51,955 nt of DNA from an uncultured Clostridium sp. (GTDB lineage Bacteria; Bacillota_I; Bacilli_A; RF39; UBA660): the NCBI GenBank assembly GCA_947427095.1, contig CANEGO010000009.1, positions 1 to 51,955 on the forward strand. The letters run 5' to 3'. Shown here piece by piece: positions 1-7,741 of the stretch (positions within the stretch are counted from its first letter, which is position 1; each line of letters opens with the position of its first letter). The notes beneath the pieces were generated by a model. That model ran no database searches and had not been told where the DNA came from. It was given only the letters and a program-made list of their open reading frames with translations. The position numbers were made by a program, and so were the translations under genes.

Positions 1-306
1 AGTAACTCTGGATGGTCTTCAAATACCTTTAAAGTAACTATTTCTTCTATTTCTGAAGCTGTTTTTTTAAATGCGCTTGGAGCTAGTAACTCTGGATGGT
101 CTTCAAATACCTTTAAAGTAACTATTTCTTCTATTTCTGAAGCTGTTTTTTTAAATGCGCTTGGAGCTAGTAACTCTGGATGGTCTTCAAATACCTTTAA
201 AGTAACTATTTCTTCTATTTCTGGGGCTGTTTTAAAAAACACGCTTGGAGTTAGTAACTCTGGATGGTCTTCAAATACCTTTAAATTAATTATCTTTTCT
301 ATTTCA
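1..306. repeat. 84-bp tandem repeats inside the left-edge gene
   Basis: Units start at 1, 85, 169 and 253, an exact 84-base period. The units at 1-84 and 85-168 are identical. The unit at 169-252 differs in about a dozen bases at its 3' part. The unit from 253 matches for 33 bases and then decays. The period is a multiple of three, so copy number can change without frameshift. Identity at third codon positions points to recent duplication or conversion. Confidence 0.95.
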
Positions 307-392
307 CTTAATTTTCTTTTACTTAATATCCATTTCTCAAAATATTTTTTATCTTCTTTTAACAACTTTCTACCTTTTAAATTTTCATACAT
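1..392 (-). CDS. Tandem 28-residue repeat protein, C-terminus cut by window edge
   Basis: This gene reads leftward from the ATG at 392-390 and is still open at base 1, so only the first 130 codons are seen. A GGGG-type ribosome binding site (402-406) precedes the start. The first 38 residues are lysine-rich and end in KLSEIEKIINLK. They are followed by 28-residue units, each with the core HPELL, then a PS or PT turn, then an EIEEIV helix. Two units are complete and identical in the HPELLAPSAFKK part, the first unit is diverged, and one runs off the edge. The period and pattern (P-x-LL, turn, amphipathic helix) suggest an alpha-solenoid and loosely recall mTERF-type repeats. I do not recognise a family and assign no function. 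Confidence 0.8.
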   Translation of the reverse strand, partial: MYENLKGRKLLKEDKKYFEKWILSKRKLSEIEKIINLKVFEDHPELLTPSVFFKTAPEIEEIVTLKVFEDHPELLAPSAFKKTASEIEEIVTLKVFEDHPELLAPSAFKKTASEIEEIVTLKVFEDHPEL

Positions 393-448
393 ATAAAATT
401 CCCCCTACTAAGTACCTCTATTTTACTTAATTCATTTAAAATGTCAAT

Positions 449-481
449 AAAAAAAGTCTATATCCTTAAAGACCTTTTTTT
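449..481 (-). terminator. Rho-independent terminator of the DUF421 gene
   Basis: An A7-GTCT arm and an AGACC-T7 arm face each other with a short loop just after the stop at 485. There are T-tracts on both strands, so it could work in either direction. Confidence 0.75.
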
Positions 482-484
482 ATT

Positions 485-1222
485 TTATTCAAGCACGTTT
501 TTAACATCACTTACTTCCCTTTTATTAAAAATAACTAATTTTTCGTTTACATCAACAGTTGCAAGTAAAATATCTTCCATTTTCTCATAACCTTTAACCT
601 TTAGATTTTTTAATAACCATTCCTCATCTTTATTTATATTTTCTAAATTATTTTTCATTATTTTTCCATCAATTATAACGTTAGCACATAGGCTTTGCTT
701 ACATGGTTTCAAATTCATGTCTTTATTAGTAACTGGCAAATATTCTTCCTTTGGTAAAAAACTTATTTTCCCATCCGCTTCCATTATCGCATATTTTATT
801 TGACTAATATCAAAATACCCTGCACTTCTTGCGGTTTCCAAAAAATCGTTCATGTCAAATTTTATTTTTTTTAAATTTCTTAATACAAATGCTCCATCTT
901 GAATGATAATGGTTGGGGTTCCCATAAAGAATCTTCTTAAAATAACACTTTTCATTGTTAATATAGCAACCATTGTCGCTATAAAACCAAAAATAACAAC
1001 CGATATAAACCCGTTTAACACCTGAGAATCTAAATTCATCGTCATTTCAGCGGCAAAGTTACCAATGGATATACTAATTACATAATCAAATAAACTAAGC
1101 TCTGAAACCTGTTTTTTTCCAATCATTTTAGTAATTAAAAAAAGCGTAATAAGAGAAAAGATTGCCCTTGATGCAACAACTCCCAACTCATACCAATTAG
1201 TATTTAAAATATCATGTAACAT
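485..1222 (-). CDS. YetF/DUF421 family membrane protein
   Basis: This 245-residue protein belongs to the DUF421/YetF family. Three hydrophobic segments lie in roughly residues 10-90 (including SRAIFSLITLFLITKMIG), with the family's KQVSELSLFDYVISISIGN stretch between the first two. They are followed by a cytosolic alpha/beta domain in which the IIQDG strand and the AR(S)AG stretch are typical. The length is normal for the family (about 220-290). In Bacillus, YetF-like proteins pair with DUF1657 proteins in spore membranes and affect germination; that link is only an inference here, since no DUF1657 gene is in view. The start has a GGGTGA site 8 bases upstream. It is flanked by terminators on both sides and so is probably monocistronic. 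Confidence 0.85.
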   Translation of the reverse strand: MLHDILNTNWYELGVVASRAIFSLITLFLITKMIGKKQVSELSLFDYVISISIGNFAAEMTMNLDSQVLNGFISVVIFGFIATMVAILTMKSVILRRFFMGTPTIIIQDGAFVLRNLKKIKFDMNDFLETARSAGYFDISQIKYAIMEADGKISFLPKEEYLPVTNKDMNLKPCKQSLCANVIIDGKIMKNNLENINKDEEWLLKNLKVKGYEKMEDILLATVDVNEKLVIFNKREVSDVKNVLE

Positions 1223-1269
1223 ATAAAATCACCCATTTATATAATTATCATTTAATATCTTATTTATGC

Positions 1270-1293
1270 AAAAAAGCCCAAAAAGGCTTTTTT
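1270..1293 (-). terminator. Terminator of the Ig-like-domain gene
   Basis: AAAAAGCC and GGCTTTTTT arms with a 6-base loop follow the stop codon at 1302 by 8 bases on the minus strand. Confidence 0.85.
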
Positions 1294-1301
1294 CTTGATT
1301 T

Positions 1302-2342
1302 TTACTTATTATATCTTTTTTCTATGACACTACTTTTAGTCATTGTCTTAAAGGTACTACTTCCATCAACCATGTATTCGACATTAAAATATATAACTCT
1401 AGTAACATCACTTTCTTCAAATAAAACCGTATCAGCTAAACTACTCGGCTCTATTCCTACATAACTACCATCACCTATTTTATAAGCTATTTTAGTTACG
1501 GTAGCATTATTACAAGAAATATCATATTTAGCACTATTAGAATTTACCTCTTTAATTGAAAGTAAGCAACTACCATCTATTTTTTTTGTTGTTGTAACAT
1601 TATTAATTGTTCTAGTAGAGTACTTAGTAACCTTGCTATTATTTGGATAATAAACTACCTTTAGGGTTATTTTTTCTTCTAGTTGTTCATCAGAAAGTCT
1701 AAATACATCACTTAATTTTTTGGTGCTTAACTTATTAAAGTCACCATTTCCAACCTTATACTGTATCTCTTTTACCTTAGCATTATCACATGAAATTTGA
1801 TACGAGACGCCATTACTATTTTTATTTAATGAAGAAAAATCACATTTTCCAGATGCATCTTTTATAACGGTAACATTAAATGAAGCGGTTTTTAAAGAGC
1901 CATCCGTAGCAGTTGCTTTTATTATGGTTTCTCCTTCTTTTAAACCGGTTACCTTACCCGTTTGATCAACTATAGCTATCTCTTCATCTAAACTTTCATA
2001 TCTTATTTTTTTATTATTTGCATTAGCGGGTAATACTGTTAAATAAACTTTTCTAGCTGTTTTTTCTTTTAATGTTATATCCTTTACCAAAGGTGATAAA
2101 TCAGTAATAAGTACGTTTTCACCATCATTTATAGCACCATTTACCGTCCCTAATAAATTAACACTTTTAAACCCAAATAAACTACCATATCCAAAAACAA
2201 GCAATAATATAACGGCAAAAAAAGATAGCCCAGCGATAATTAGAGATTTTCTTTTTGTTTCCTTATCAGCAAGTTTTGGTCTTCCAACCTTTCTCTTAAA
2301 GTTATCATCAAAATCTAGATACTCGGTCACGTCTTTTTTCAT
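1302..2342 (-). CDS. Single-pass membrane protein with a bacterial Ig-like (Big_2) domain
   Basis: The start is taken at 2342 because AGGAGGT lies 5 bases before that ATG; an upstream in-frame Met has no such site. The 346-residue product begins with a basic cytosolic segment containing VGRPKLADKETKRKS, then one membrane helix (about 35-57), then an extracellular part. Residues about 85-160 look like a Big_2 domain (IRYESLDEEIAIVDQTG, then GLKEGETIIKATATDGS). Two copies of a cysteine-containing module follow (SYQISCDNAKVKEIQYKVG and KYDISCNNATVTKIAYKIG), an internal duplication. It lies directly downstream of the tad operon but has its own spacer and the tad terminator before it. The function is unknown; a surface role is inferred. 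Confidence 0.75.
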   Translation of the reverse strand: MKKDVTEYLDFDDNFKRKVGRPKLADKETKRKSLIIAGLSFFAVILLLVFGYGSLFGFKSVNLLGTVNGAINDGENVLITDLSPLVKDITLKEKTARKVYLTVLPANANNKKIRYESLDEEIAIVDQTGKVTGLKEGETIIKATATDGSLKTASFNVTVIKDASGKCDFSSLNKNSNGVSYQISCDNAKVKEIQYKVGNGDFNKLSTKKLSDVFRLSDEQLEEKITLKVVYYPNNSKVTKYSTRTINNVTTTKKIDGSCLLSIKEVNSNSAKYDISCNNATVTKIAYKIGDGSYVGIEPSSLADTVLFEESDVTRVIYFNVEYMVDGSSTFKTMTKSSVIEKRYNK

Positions 2343-2422
2343 GCTATACCTCCTATTATCACTATCATACACTTAAATATTATCATTAAAAATATTCCCA
2401 GTAAATAAGAATATATACTACT

Positions 2423-2439
2423 TGTAAAATCATTTTACA
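2423..2439. promoter_or_regulatory. 17-base palindrome between the tad operon and the Ig-like gene
   Basis: TGTAAAAT and ATTTTACA arms surround a single base. It lies about 80 bases upstream of the start at 2342 and just beyond the tad terminator, so it could be an operator for the Ig-like gene. No T-tract follows it directly. The regulator is unknown. Confidence 0.4.
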
Positions 2440-2442
2440 TAG

Positions 2443-2468
2443 AAAAAAAAACAAACCATAATGGTTTG
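2443..2468 (-). terminator. Terminator of the tad operon
   Basis: CAAACC and GGTTTG arms are followed on the minus strand by a run of nine Ts. It starts immediately after the tadC stop codon. Confidence 0.85.
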
Positions 2469-3170
2469 CTATCCTAAAAATTCTATTAAAACAGGGCCTA
2501 GTATAATAAGAAGTATAAGTGGTATAAAAAACACTACTGAAAAAATACTTATTTTATTTGGTATTTTATTTATTTGCGCCTTAATATCCATAACCTGTTT
2601 ATCCTTTAAAAAATCAAGCTGATTATACATTGTTTCAATAATACTATTACCAAATAAGTTAGACTGTTCCATGTTTAAAATTATGTTGTTAATGGTTAAG
2701 CTTGGTATTCTATAACTCATAAGTGCTAAAGCCTCCGTTAATGATTTACCAAAATTAACCTGTTTTAAGGTTTCCTTGAATTCATCTGATATTTCAGAGT
2801 CAATGTACTTACATGCCATTTTAATAGCATTTTCTAAATTTCGGCCTGATTCTAAAGCAAGCGTTAGCACCTCAAAATAATAATATGCTTCATTATTTAA
2901 TTTTGCCTCTCTTTTCTTTAGTGGTCTATCAACCATTAAGTAATTAACAAAAAAATACCATAAAACCGCCACGATGGGTGCTAAGAGAGCCCCAGCGTTT
3001 ACAAATAAAAATACTACTACAAATACTATAATTGAAGTATAAAGCCTAAAATTCATGAAGTATTCAGTATCAAACTTCTTAGAGACTCCAAATAAATTTA
3101 TCTTCGCTTCGGCCTTTTTTATATCCTTTTCACGGTATATACGATATATAAATGATTTTTTCTCCCGCAT
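2469..3170 (-). CDS. tadC: TadC-like Flp pilus assembly inner-membrane protein (type II secretion F domain)
   Basis: The start is placed at 3170, where GGTGAGG precedes the ATG by 7 bases; the longer frame upstream overlaps tadB and lacks a site. The product is 233 residues. Two close hydrophobic segments occur near residues 40-75, then the cytosolic type II secretion F helical domain (EAYYYFEVLTLALESGRN, then LTEALALMSYRIPS), then a C-terminal membrane helix near 205-228. In tad systems TadB and TadC form the membrane platform that couples the CpaF ATPase to pilus assembly. This is the last gene of the operon and is separated from tadB by 2 bases. Confidence 0.88.
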   Translation of the reverse strand: MREKKSFIYRIYREKDIKKAEAKINLFGVSKKFDTEYFMNFRLYTSIIVFVVVFLFVNAGALLAPIVAVLWYFFVNYLMVDRPLKKREAKLNNEAYYYFEVLTLALESGRNLENAIKMACKYIDSEISDEFKETLKQVNFGKSLTEALALMSYRIPSLTINNIILNMEQSNLFGNSIIETMYNQLDFLKDKQVMDIKAQINKIPNKISIFSVVFFIPLILLIILGPVLIEFLG

Positions 3171-3172
3171 GA

Positions 3173-4165
3173 TTAAAACCTCACCTTCATGATTCGATTT
3201 ACAACGTAAGCATAAATAACATAAATTAATATTATTAAGCAAAGAATAACATTACCCATCGTCGTATTAATAAGAGGCATAAAATAATCTGGATTTAAAA
3301 GGGTAATAAATATAACAAAAATAAATGGCATAAAAAGCAAGATCTTACTTATCATTGATGCACTAGACGTAAGAGATTTCATTTCTTGCTTTAATTTTCT
3401 TTTGTTAAATAGCATCTTTTCAATAGAAGAGAAAACTTTAATAATATTACCACCCGTTTTATTTAAAATACTAAGTGATGATGTTATATAACTTACTTCC
3501 TCTGACTCTACCCTTTTACTAAAGCGGTCAAAGACAACGTCAAGTGATAAACCATAACTTATTTCTAAATGCATCTTTTTAAATTCCTGTTTAATCGGTC
3601 CTTTTAATTCCTCTGCTACGATTTCTATTGCTTGCATTGTACTCCTACCTGACCTAAACGCATTATTCATTATTATGATGGCATTTAATAGCTCCTGTTC
3701 AACTTGCCTTTTTTTTACGTAATCCGAAAATTTAAAATATATATCAAGAAGGAAAAATCCAAGTAATCCAGAAATCATGATATCAAAAAAGCTAGGCATA
3801 ACACCTTCTATAATTTTTGCAAAAGAAATTATAAATATAAAAAGTACACATATTAAAAATTTATTACTGATAAAATCCATCGCCGATACATCTTTTACGT
3901 TATCATATGAAATATACTTATTGTATTTAGATGAATACTTAATCATAACAGTAGATTTTTTTAATATCTTACTTAACTTAAAAATTAATTTAAAATATTC
4001 ATCATAAAGTAGATCAAAAAGTGAAACACTATTATTCTTGGTTGATTCTATACTATACTTTGATATTCTTCGTTCTATTTTAAGAGATTTATTATAAATC
4101 ACTAAATAGAAAATAACGAAAGCTAAAACAATCATAACTATTGTCTGAATAATAAAAACATTCAT
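3173..4165 (-). CDS. tadB: TadB-like Flp pilus assembly protein (type II secretion F domain)
   Basis: The ATG at 4165 is chosen because GGTGAG lies 5 bases upstream; a TTG one codon earlier is less well spaced. The 330-residue product has an N-terminal membrane helix (about 5-25), a pair of hydrophobic segments near 100-145, the cytosolic F domain with ELLNAIIIMNNAFRSGRS and LEISYGLSLDVVFDRFS, and two C-terminal helices. This is the usual TadB plan of about 300-330 residues. It is expected to act with TadC as the platform around the CpaF hexamer. It is followed closely by tadC and preceded by cpaF with a 19-base gap. Confidence 0.88.
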   Translation of the reverse strand: MNVFIIQTIVMIVLAFVIFYLVIYNKSLKIERRISKYSIESTKNNSVSLFDLLYDEYFKLIFKLSKILKKSTVMIKYSSKYNKYISYDNVKDVSAMDFISNKFLICVLFIFIISFAKIIEGVMPSFFDIMISGLLGFFLLDIYFKFSDYVKKRQVEQELLNAIIIMNNAFRSGRSTMQAIEIVAEELKGPIKQEFKKMHLEISYGLSLDVVFDRFSKRVESEEVSYITSSLSILNKTGGNIIKVFSSIEKMLFNKRKLKQEMKSLTSSASMISKILLFMPFIFVIFITLLNPDYFMPLINTTMGNVILCLIILIYVIYAYVVNRIMKVRF

Positions 4166-4184
4166 CAAAACTCACCTTCTTTTC

Positions 4185-5519
4185 TTACTTTTTAAAACTA
4201 AATATATCTTCTATATCACTAATTCCCTTACTTTTAATTTTTTTATAAACGTTTGGAATACGTTTTTTCAAATCAAATGCTCCATCAACTTCTCCAGTTT
4301 CCGTAAGACCAGTTTGTTTAAAATTAAATATTTCTTTAAGTTCAATTACATCATCCTTAAATCCATCTACTTCACATATACTAGTTACTTTCCTTCTACC
4401 ATCAGATAACCTAGATATGTTAACAACTAAATCTATTGCGTTTTCAATATATTCACGAATGGCTTTAATAGGAATATCCATGCCGGCCATCAAAACTAAT
4501 GTTTCAAGTCTATTTAATGCATCAGTTGGGCTATTAGCATGCATCGTAGTTAATGATCCATCATGCCCCGTATTCATTGCTTGAAGCATATCAAATGCCT
4601 CTTTACCACGAACCTCACCAACTATAATCCTATCAGGTCTCATACGAAGTGAATTAATAACTAAATCGCGGATTGTTACCTCACCAGTTCCTTCATAGTT
4701 TACAAGTCTCGTTTCAAGTCCAATCACATGGGTTTGTTTAAGTCTTAACTCAGCCGCATCTTCAATTGTTATAATACGTTCATGATCACCAATAAAACCA
4801 GATAGCGCATTTAAAAGCGTTGTTTTACCACTACCGGTTCCACCACATATTATTATGTTTAATTTCGCCCTTACTGCAGCGTCTAAAAACCTAGCCATAT
4901 AAGGTGTCATTGCTCCAGTTCTTAAAAAGTCGTCAATAGACTGCATATCACGTCTAAATTTTCTAATGGTTACAACCGGACCCTTTAACGAAAGGGGTGG
5001 TATTACAGCATTTAATCTTGAACCATCTTCTAATCTTGCATCTACCATAGGATTTGCTGTATCAATTGTTCTACCTAAAGGTTGAACAATTTTTTGAATA
5101 GTTCTTATAATGTGTTCCTCATTAATGAATGAAACTGAATCATCCTTACTAATTTGTCCATCTATTTCAACGTATACCTCATTAGTCCCATTTACCATTA
5201 TTTCCGTGATATTAGGATCCTCAAGCAATTCAGTAATTGGCCCATAGCCATTTATTTCATTATCAATAAGGTTAAAAATATGACTTCTTTCTAAATTGGT
5301 TAAGTCATACCCTAATAACGCTTTATCTATTTCGTCGTTTATGTATTCATGAAGTAACTTATTATTAGGTATTTTATCGTCTATTAAATTAGATATAATG
5401 GTATTTCTTAAGTTATCTAAAAGTTCCTTGTCCTTAAATATTTCATAATCCGCAACTGGTTTGGTAACAACCTTCTCTTCCTTTATATCAAATGCATCAA
5501 GTAATTTTTTTCTAGCCAT
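4185..5519 (-). CDS. cpaF: CpaF/TadA family pilus assembly ATPase
   Basis: This 444-residue secretion ATPase has the full CpaF set. There is an N-terminal helical part, then the NTD with [14 protein letters not shown] (about 105-118), [19 protein letters not shown] (about 157-175), the Walker A motif [12 protein letters not shown] (about 226-237), an acidic Walker-B-like segment with [12 protein letters not shown], and the His box [15 protein letters not shown]. It should hydrolyse ATP in the cytosol to drive pilin extraction and insertion. GAGGAGGT precedes the ATG. It starts 1 base after the stop of cpaE, consistent with one operon. Confidence 0.96.
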   Translation of the reverse strand: MARKKLLDAFDIKEEKVVTKPVADYEIFKDKELLDNLRNTIISNLIDDKIPNNKLLHEYINDEIDKALLGYDLTNLERSHIFNLIDNEINGYGPITELLEDPNITEIMVNGTNEVYVEIDGQISKDDSVSFINEEHIIRTIQKIVQPLGRTIDTANPMVDARLEDGSRLNAVIPPLSLKGPVVTIRKFRRDMQSIDDFLRTGAMTPYMARFLDAAVRAKLNIIICGGTGSGKTTLLNALSGFIGDHERIITIEDAAELRLKQTHVIGLETRLVNYEGTGEVTIRDLVINSLRMRPDRIIVGEVRGKEAFDMLQAMNTGHDGSLTTMHANSPTDALNRLETLVLMAGMDIPIKAIREYIENAIDLVVNISRLSDGRRKVTSICEVDGFKDDVIELKEIFNFKQTGLTETGEVDGAFDLKKRIPNVYKKIKSKGISDIEDIFSFKK

Positions 5520-5520
5520 T

Positions 5521-6300
5521 TTATTTTACCTCCTCAACTGGAGTTTTAACGTTTAATAATGCTGTCGCAAGTTTAGTAAGCTTAATTATATCACTTTTCT
5601 TAGAAGCTCTTATTTTTTTATTAAGGGTTAAAATCTCACCATCTATTACGTATTTATCAATATCTTTTATATAAAAGGATCTGTCTATTGTATAATCAAT
5701 GTTATGCTTAATTATGTTTTTTACATCAAATAAGGAAAAGTAATCTTTACCTGTATCCTTTGACGAGTTAAATACCACCTTGTAATTATCAATTTCGGTA
5801 TCCTCAAAAATAGCAATCATACTCCTTGCATTTTTCAAATCAACTGGATCGTTAGTCACCATGAAAAGAGTACTATCACTTTTATCTAGTGCTGATAAAG
5901 ATATTGGACTCAAATTATGAGCGGTATCAATTAGAATAACGTCATACTTATAAATGCATGAAGTAATTATTAAATTAACGTATTTAGAATCTATTTTAAG
6001 CGCGTTTCTAGGATCTTTAGGTGCTGATAATACGTCTATTTTATCATTATATTTTCCTACGTAGCTCGTTATGTCATCAAACCTATTATTACTTATGTCA
6101 TCAACCGCGTTATATATTGTTTTGTCAGCAGAAACATTTAAACTTAATGCAACACCACCACTATTTAAATCTAAATCCATAATAAGAACCTTTTTATTCA
6201 TTAAACTATATATTCCCGCTAGATTAATTGTTGTCGTTGTTTTACCAACACCACCCTTACAAGAAAAAACCGTTATTATTTTTGCTGCTTCTTTTTTCAT
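5521..6300 (-). CDS. cpaE: CpaE/TadZ-like MinD/ParA-family ATPase
   Basis: The 259-residue protein opens with a deviant Walker A (SCKGGVGKTTTTINLAG, about 13-29) and a DLDLNSGG switch region (about 42-49), and has LIDTAHN as Walker B. This is the MinD/ParA class without an obvious N-terminal receiver-like domain, so it is shorter than proteobacterial CpaE. In tad loci such proteins place the secretion machine in the cell. Its ATG overlaps the stop of the upstream tadE-like gene by 4 bases (ATGA), and cpaF follows after 1 base, so translational coupling is likely. Confidence 0.9.
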   Translation of the reverse strand: MKKEAAKIITVFSCKGGVGKTTTTINLAGIYSLMNKKVLIMDLDLNSGGVALSLNVSADKTIYNAVDDISNNRFDDITSYVGKYNDKIDVLSAPKDPRNALKIDSKYVNLIITSCIYKYDVILIDTAHNLSPISLSALDKSDSTLFMVTNDPVDLKNARSMIAIFEDTEIDNYKVVFNSSKDTGKDYFSLFDVKNIIKHNIDYTIDRSFYIKDIDKYVIDGEILTLNKKIRASKKSDIIKLTKLATALLNVKTPVEEVK

Positions 6301-6695
6301 TTCGCACCCTCTTCTATAATTATTCTTTCATTATCTATTCTACCTACATATGAACTTTTTTCCTTATATATTTCCTTGCCTATTATACTTCCAAAAAAGC
6401 CATTAGTAGCCTTATCCATACTTACTTTAACAACTTTATTTAAAGGATCTATTTCTATTTTGTAATTATCTATTTCATCATCGTTTTGATATATTAAATC
6501 GACCATTTCGTGATAAGGATCCTCATCTATATGGTTCATTCCATACCTTATTATCATTTTGGTTAGCTCATTTAATTTACCACTATTATACTTAGCGAAT
6601 CCAAGGTCAACAACAAAAGTGCCAAGCATTATGAAAAACGGTACAAAAATGACAAATATAGCAAGACTTTGTCCTTTATTTGATAACCTATTCAT
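6297..6695 (-). CDS. TadE/TadG-like minor pilin lacking the conserved Glu+5
   Basis: The 132-residue product has a short basic leader ending in NKG, followed by QSLAIFVIFVPFFIMLGTF, a pilin-like N-terminal helix, then a hydrophilic domain. After the presumed cleavage following glycine, position 5 is Ile (QSLAI), where TadE and most type IV pilins have Glu, so it may be inserted or processed differently. TadG-type proteins also begin this way. It overlaps the preceding tadE gene by 8 bases and cpaE by 4 bases, so all three are probably co-translated. Confidence 0.75.
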   Translation of the reverse strand: MNRLSNKGQSLAIFVIFVPFFIMLGTFVVDLGFAKYNSGKLNELTKMIIRYGMNHIDEDPYHEMVDLIYQNDDEIDNYKIEIDPLNKVVKVSMDKATNGFFGSIIGKEIYKEKSSYVGRIDNERIIIEEGAK

Positions 6696-7038
6696 TTCTA
6701 ATCACCCTAGAGACTGATACGTTAAAAACATCTTGTTTAATATAAGATAATCCCGGGGTAATTGGCTTTATTTTTTTAAACAAATTAATCGTAACATACT
6801 CACCTTTAGTTACAATCTCAAGATTTAAGTCCTTTTCATCCTTATTATTAATTAAACCTTTTATTTCTTCTGGTGTATTACCATTTTGATAGAATGTAAC
6901 AACGTCAGATGCTTTGTTTTCCAAATCTGACTTTAATGCTATTACACGGCCAAAATCAACCACACAAAAAATAAGAAGTAAAGAAATTGGAAGTATTATA
7001 ATAAATTCAACAAGTGCCTGACCCTTTTTATTCAGCAT
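6688..7038 (-). CDS. tadE: TadE-like pilin/pseudopilin
   Basis: This 116-residue protein has the TadE signature: a short leader LNKKG followed by QALVEFIIILPISLLLIFC and VVDFGR. A prepilin peptidase would cut after the glycine, leaving Glu at position 5. The C-terminal part is hydrophilic and ends in a beta-rich VSVSRVI segment. It is the first gene of the tad operon, with a good promoter at 7066-7094 and GGGTGG before the ATG. No separate Flp pilin of about 60 residues is found, so this protein may be the main fibre subunit (inference). Confidence 0.85.
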   Translation of the reverse strand: MLNKKGQALVEFIIILPISLLLIFCVVDFGRVIALKSDLENKASDVVTFYQNGNTPEEIKGLINNKDEKDLNLEIVTKGEYVTINLFKKIKPITPGLSYIKQDVFNVSVSRVIRNE

Positions 7039-7065
7039 ATATAGCCACCCCTATTATCAATGTTT

Positions 7066-7094
7066 ATTATAACAAAATGAACAAAATAATACAA
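7066..7094 (-). promoter_or_regulatory. Promoter of the tad operon
   Basis: On the minus strand -35 TTGTAT (7094-7089) is separated by 17 bases from -10 TATAAT (7071-7066), with TGT extending the -10. It lies about 28 bases upstream of the tadE start. Confidence 0.8.
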
Positions 7095-7101
7095 TAAAAA
7101 T

Positions 7102-7132
7102 AAAAAATAATGTCTATAAAACATTATTTTTT
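7102..7132 (-). terminator. Terminator of the surface-protein gene
   Basis: AAAAAATAATG and CATTATTTTTT arms form a perfect 11-bp stem that overlaps the stop codon at 7124. It separates this gene from the tad operon. Confidence 0.85.
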
Positions 7133-7711
7133 ATTTTGCATCAAAGTATAACCAATAAGACCAACAATTACAATTATCATACCAACGATTATTATGCCAT
7201 TATTATTTTCGCCTTCCGTCTCCTTTACTATTGAAAGCGTAAGAAAATAATCTGAGCAATGGGTAATTTCAATCGTAGCAAAACCGTTTATTGCCTTAAT
7301 CCCACTAGATACTAACTCAATTTTATTTTTATCTTCATTATAATAATATAAGTTTAGTCTATCTCCATCTTTAAACTTATCATTTATGGGTACTTTCACT
7401 CTAGCAGATGATGGTAAATTACCATGATAATTAAATAATATGTATTTTGCTTTAATGTCATCATTAATAAGTTTTTCTATTTGTTTTTTGCTTGACGAAA
7501 AAGTTATCCCAAGGTCAAAATCAAATTCATTTTTTTTATAATCATCCTTAACAAAAGTCCATGAATAAGAAAAACTATCATTTTCATCTTTAATAAATAT
7601 AACTTTATCTTTAGTTTCTGTTCTTATTAAATTATCAGAGGCATTAACATTTCTTAGGCCGATAAAAAAAAGGGTTACTACTAAAAAAATAACTAATATT
7701 TTATTCTTCAT
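7124..7711 (-). CDS. Secreted, C-terminally membrane-anchored protein of unknown function
   Basis: The 195-residue product has an N-terminal signal peptide (KNKILVIFLVVTLFFIG, probable cleavage after NVNA), an extracellular beta-rich domain, and a C-terminal membrane helix (about 171-190) followed by a short basic tail (QNKK). The segment around FKDGDRLNLYYYN and ending HCSDYFLTLS resembles a small domain often seen near the C-terminus of Bacillota surface proteins. No LPXTG is present, so it is a bitopic membrane protein. AAGGAGG lies 7 bases before the ATG. It has its own terminator. It sits just upstream of the tad operon, but there is no direct evidence linking it to pili. Confidence 0.7.
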   Translation of the reverse strand: MKNKILVIFLVVTLFFIGLRNVNASDNLIRTETKDKVIFIKDENDSFSYSWTFVKDDYKKNEFDFDLGITFSSSKKQIEKLINDDIKAKYILFNYHGNLPSSARVKVPINDKFKDGDRLNLYYYNEDKNKIELVSSGIKAINGFATIEITHCSDYFLTLSIVKETEGENNNGIIIVGMIIVIVGLIGYTLMQNKK

Positions 7712-7741
7712 AAGACGCCTCCTTATTGTGATTTTATTTAA

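Noticed and set aside
1-306. CRISPR array
   Set aside because: The 84-base units are directly adjacent without variable spacers, are in frame, and encode a protein repeat.
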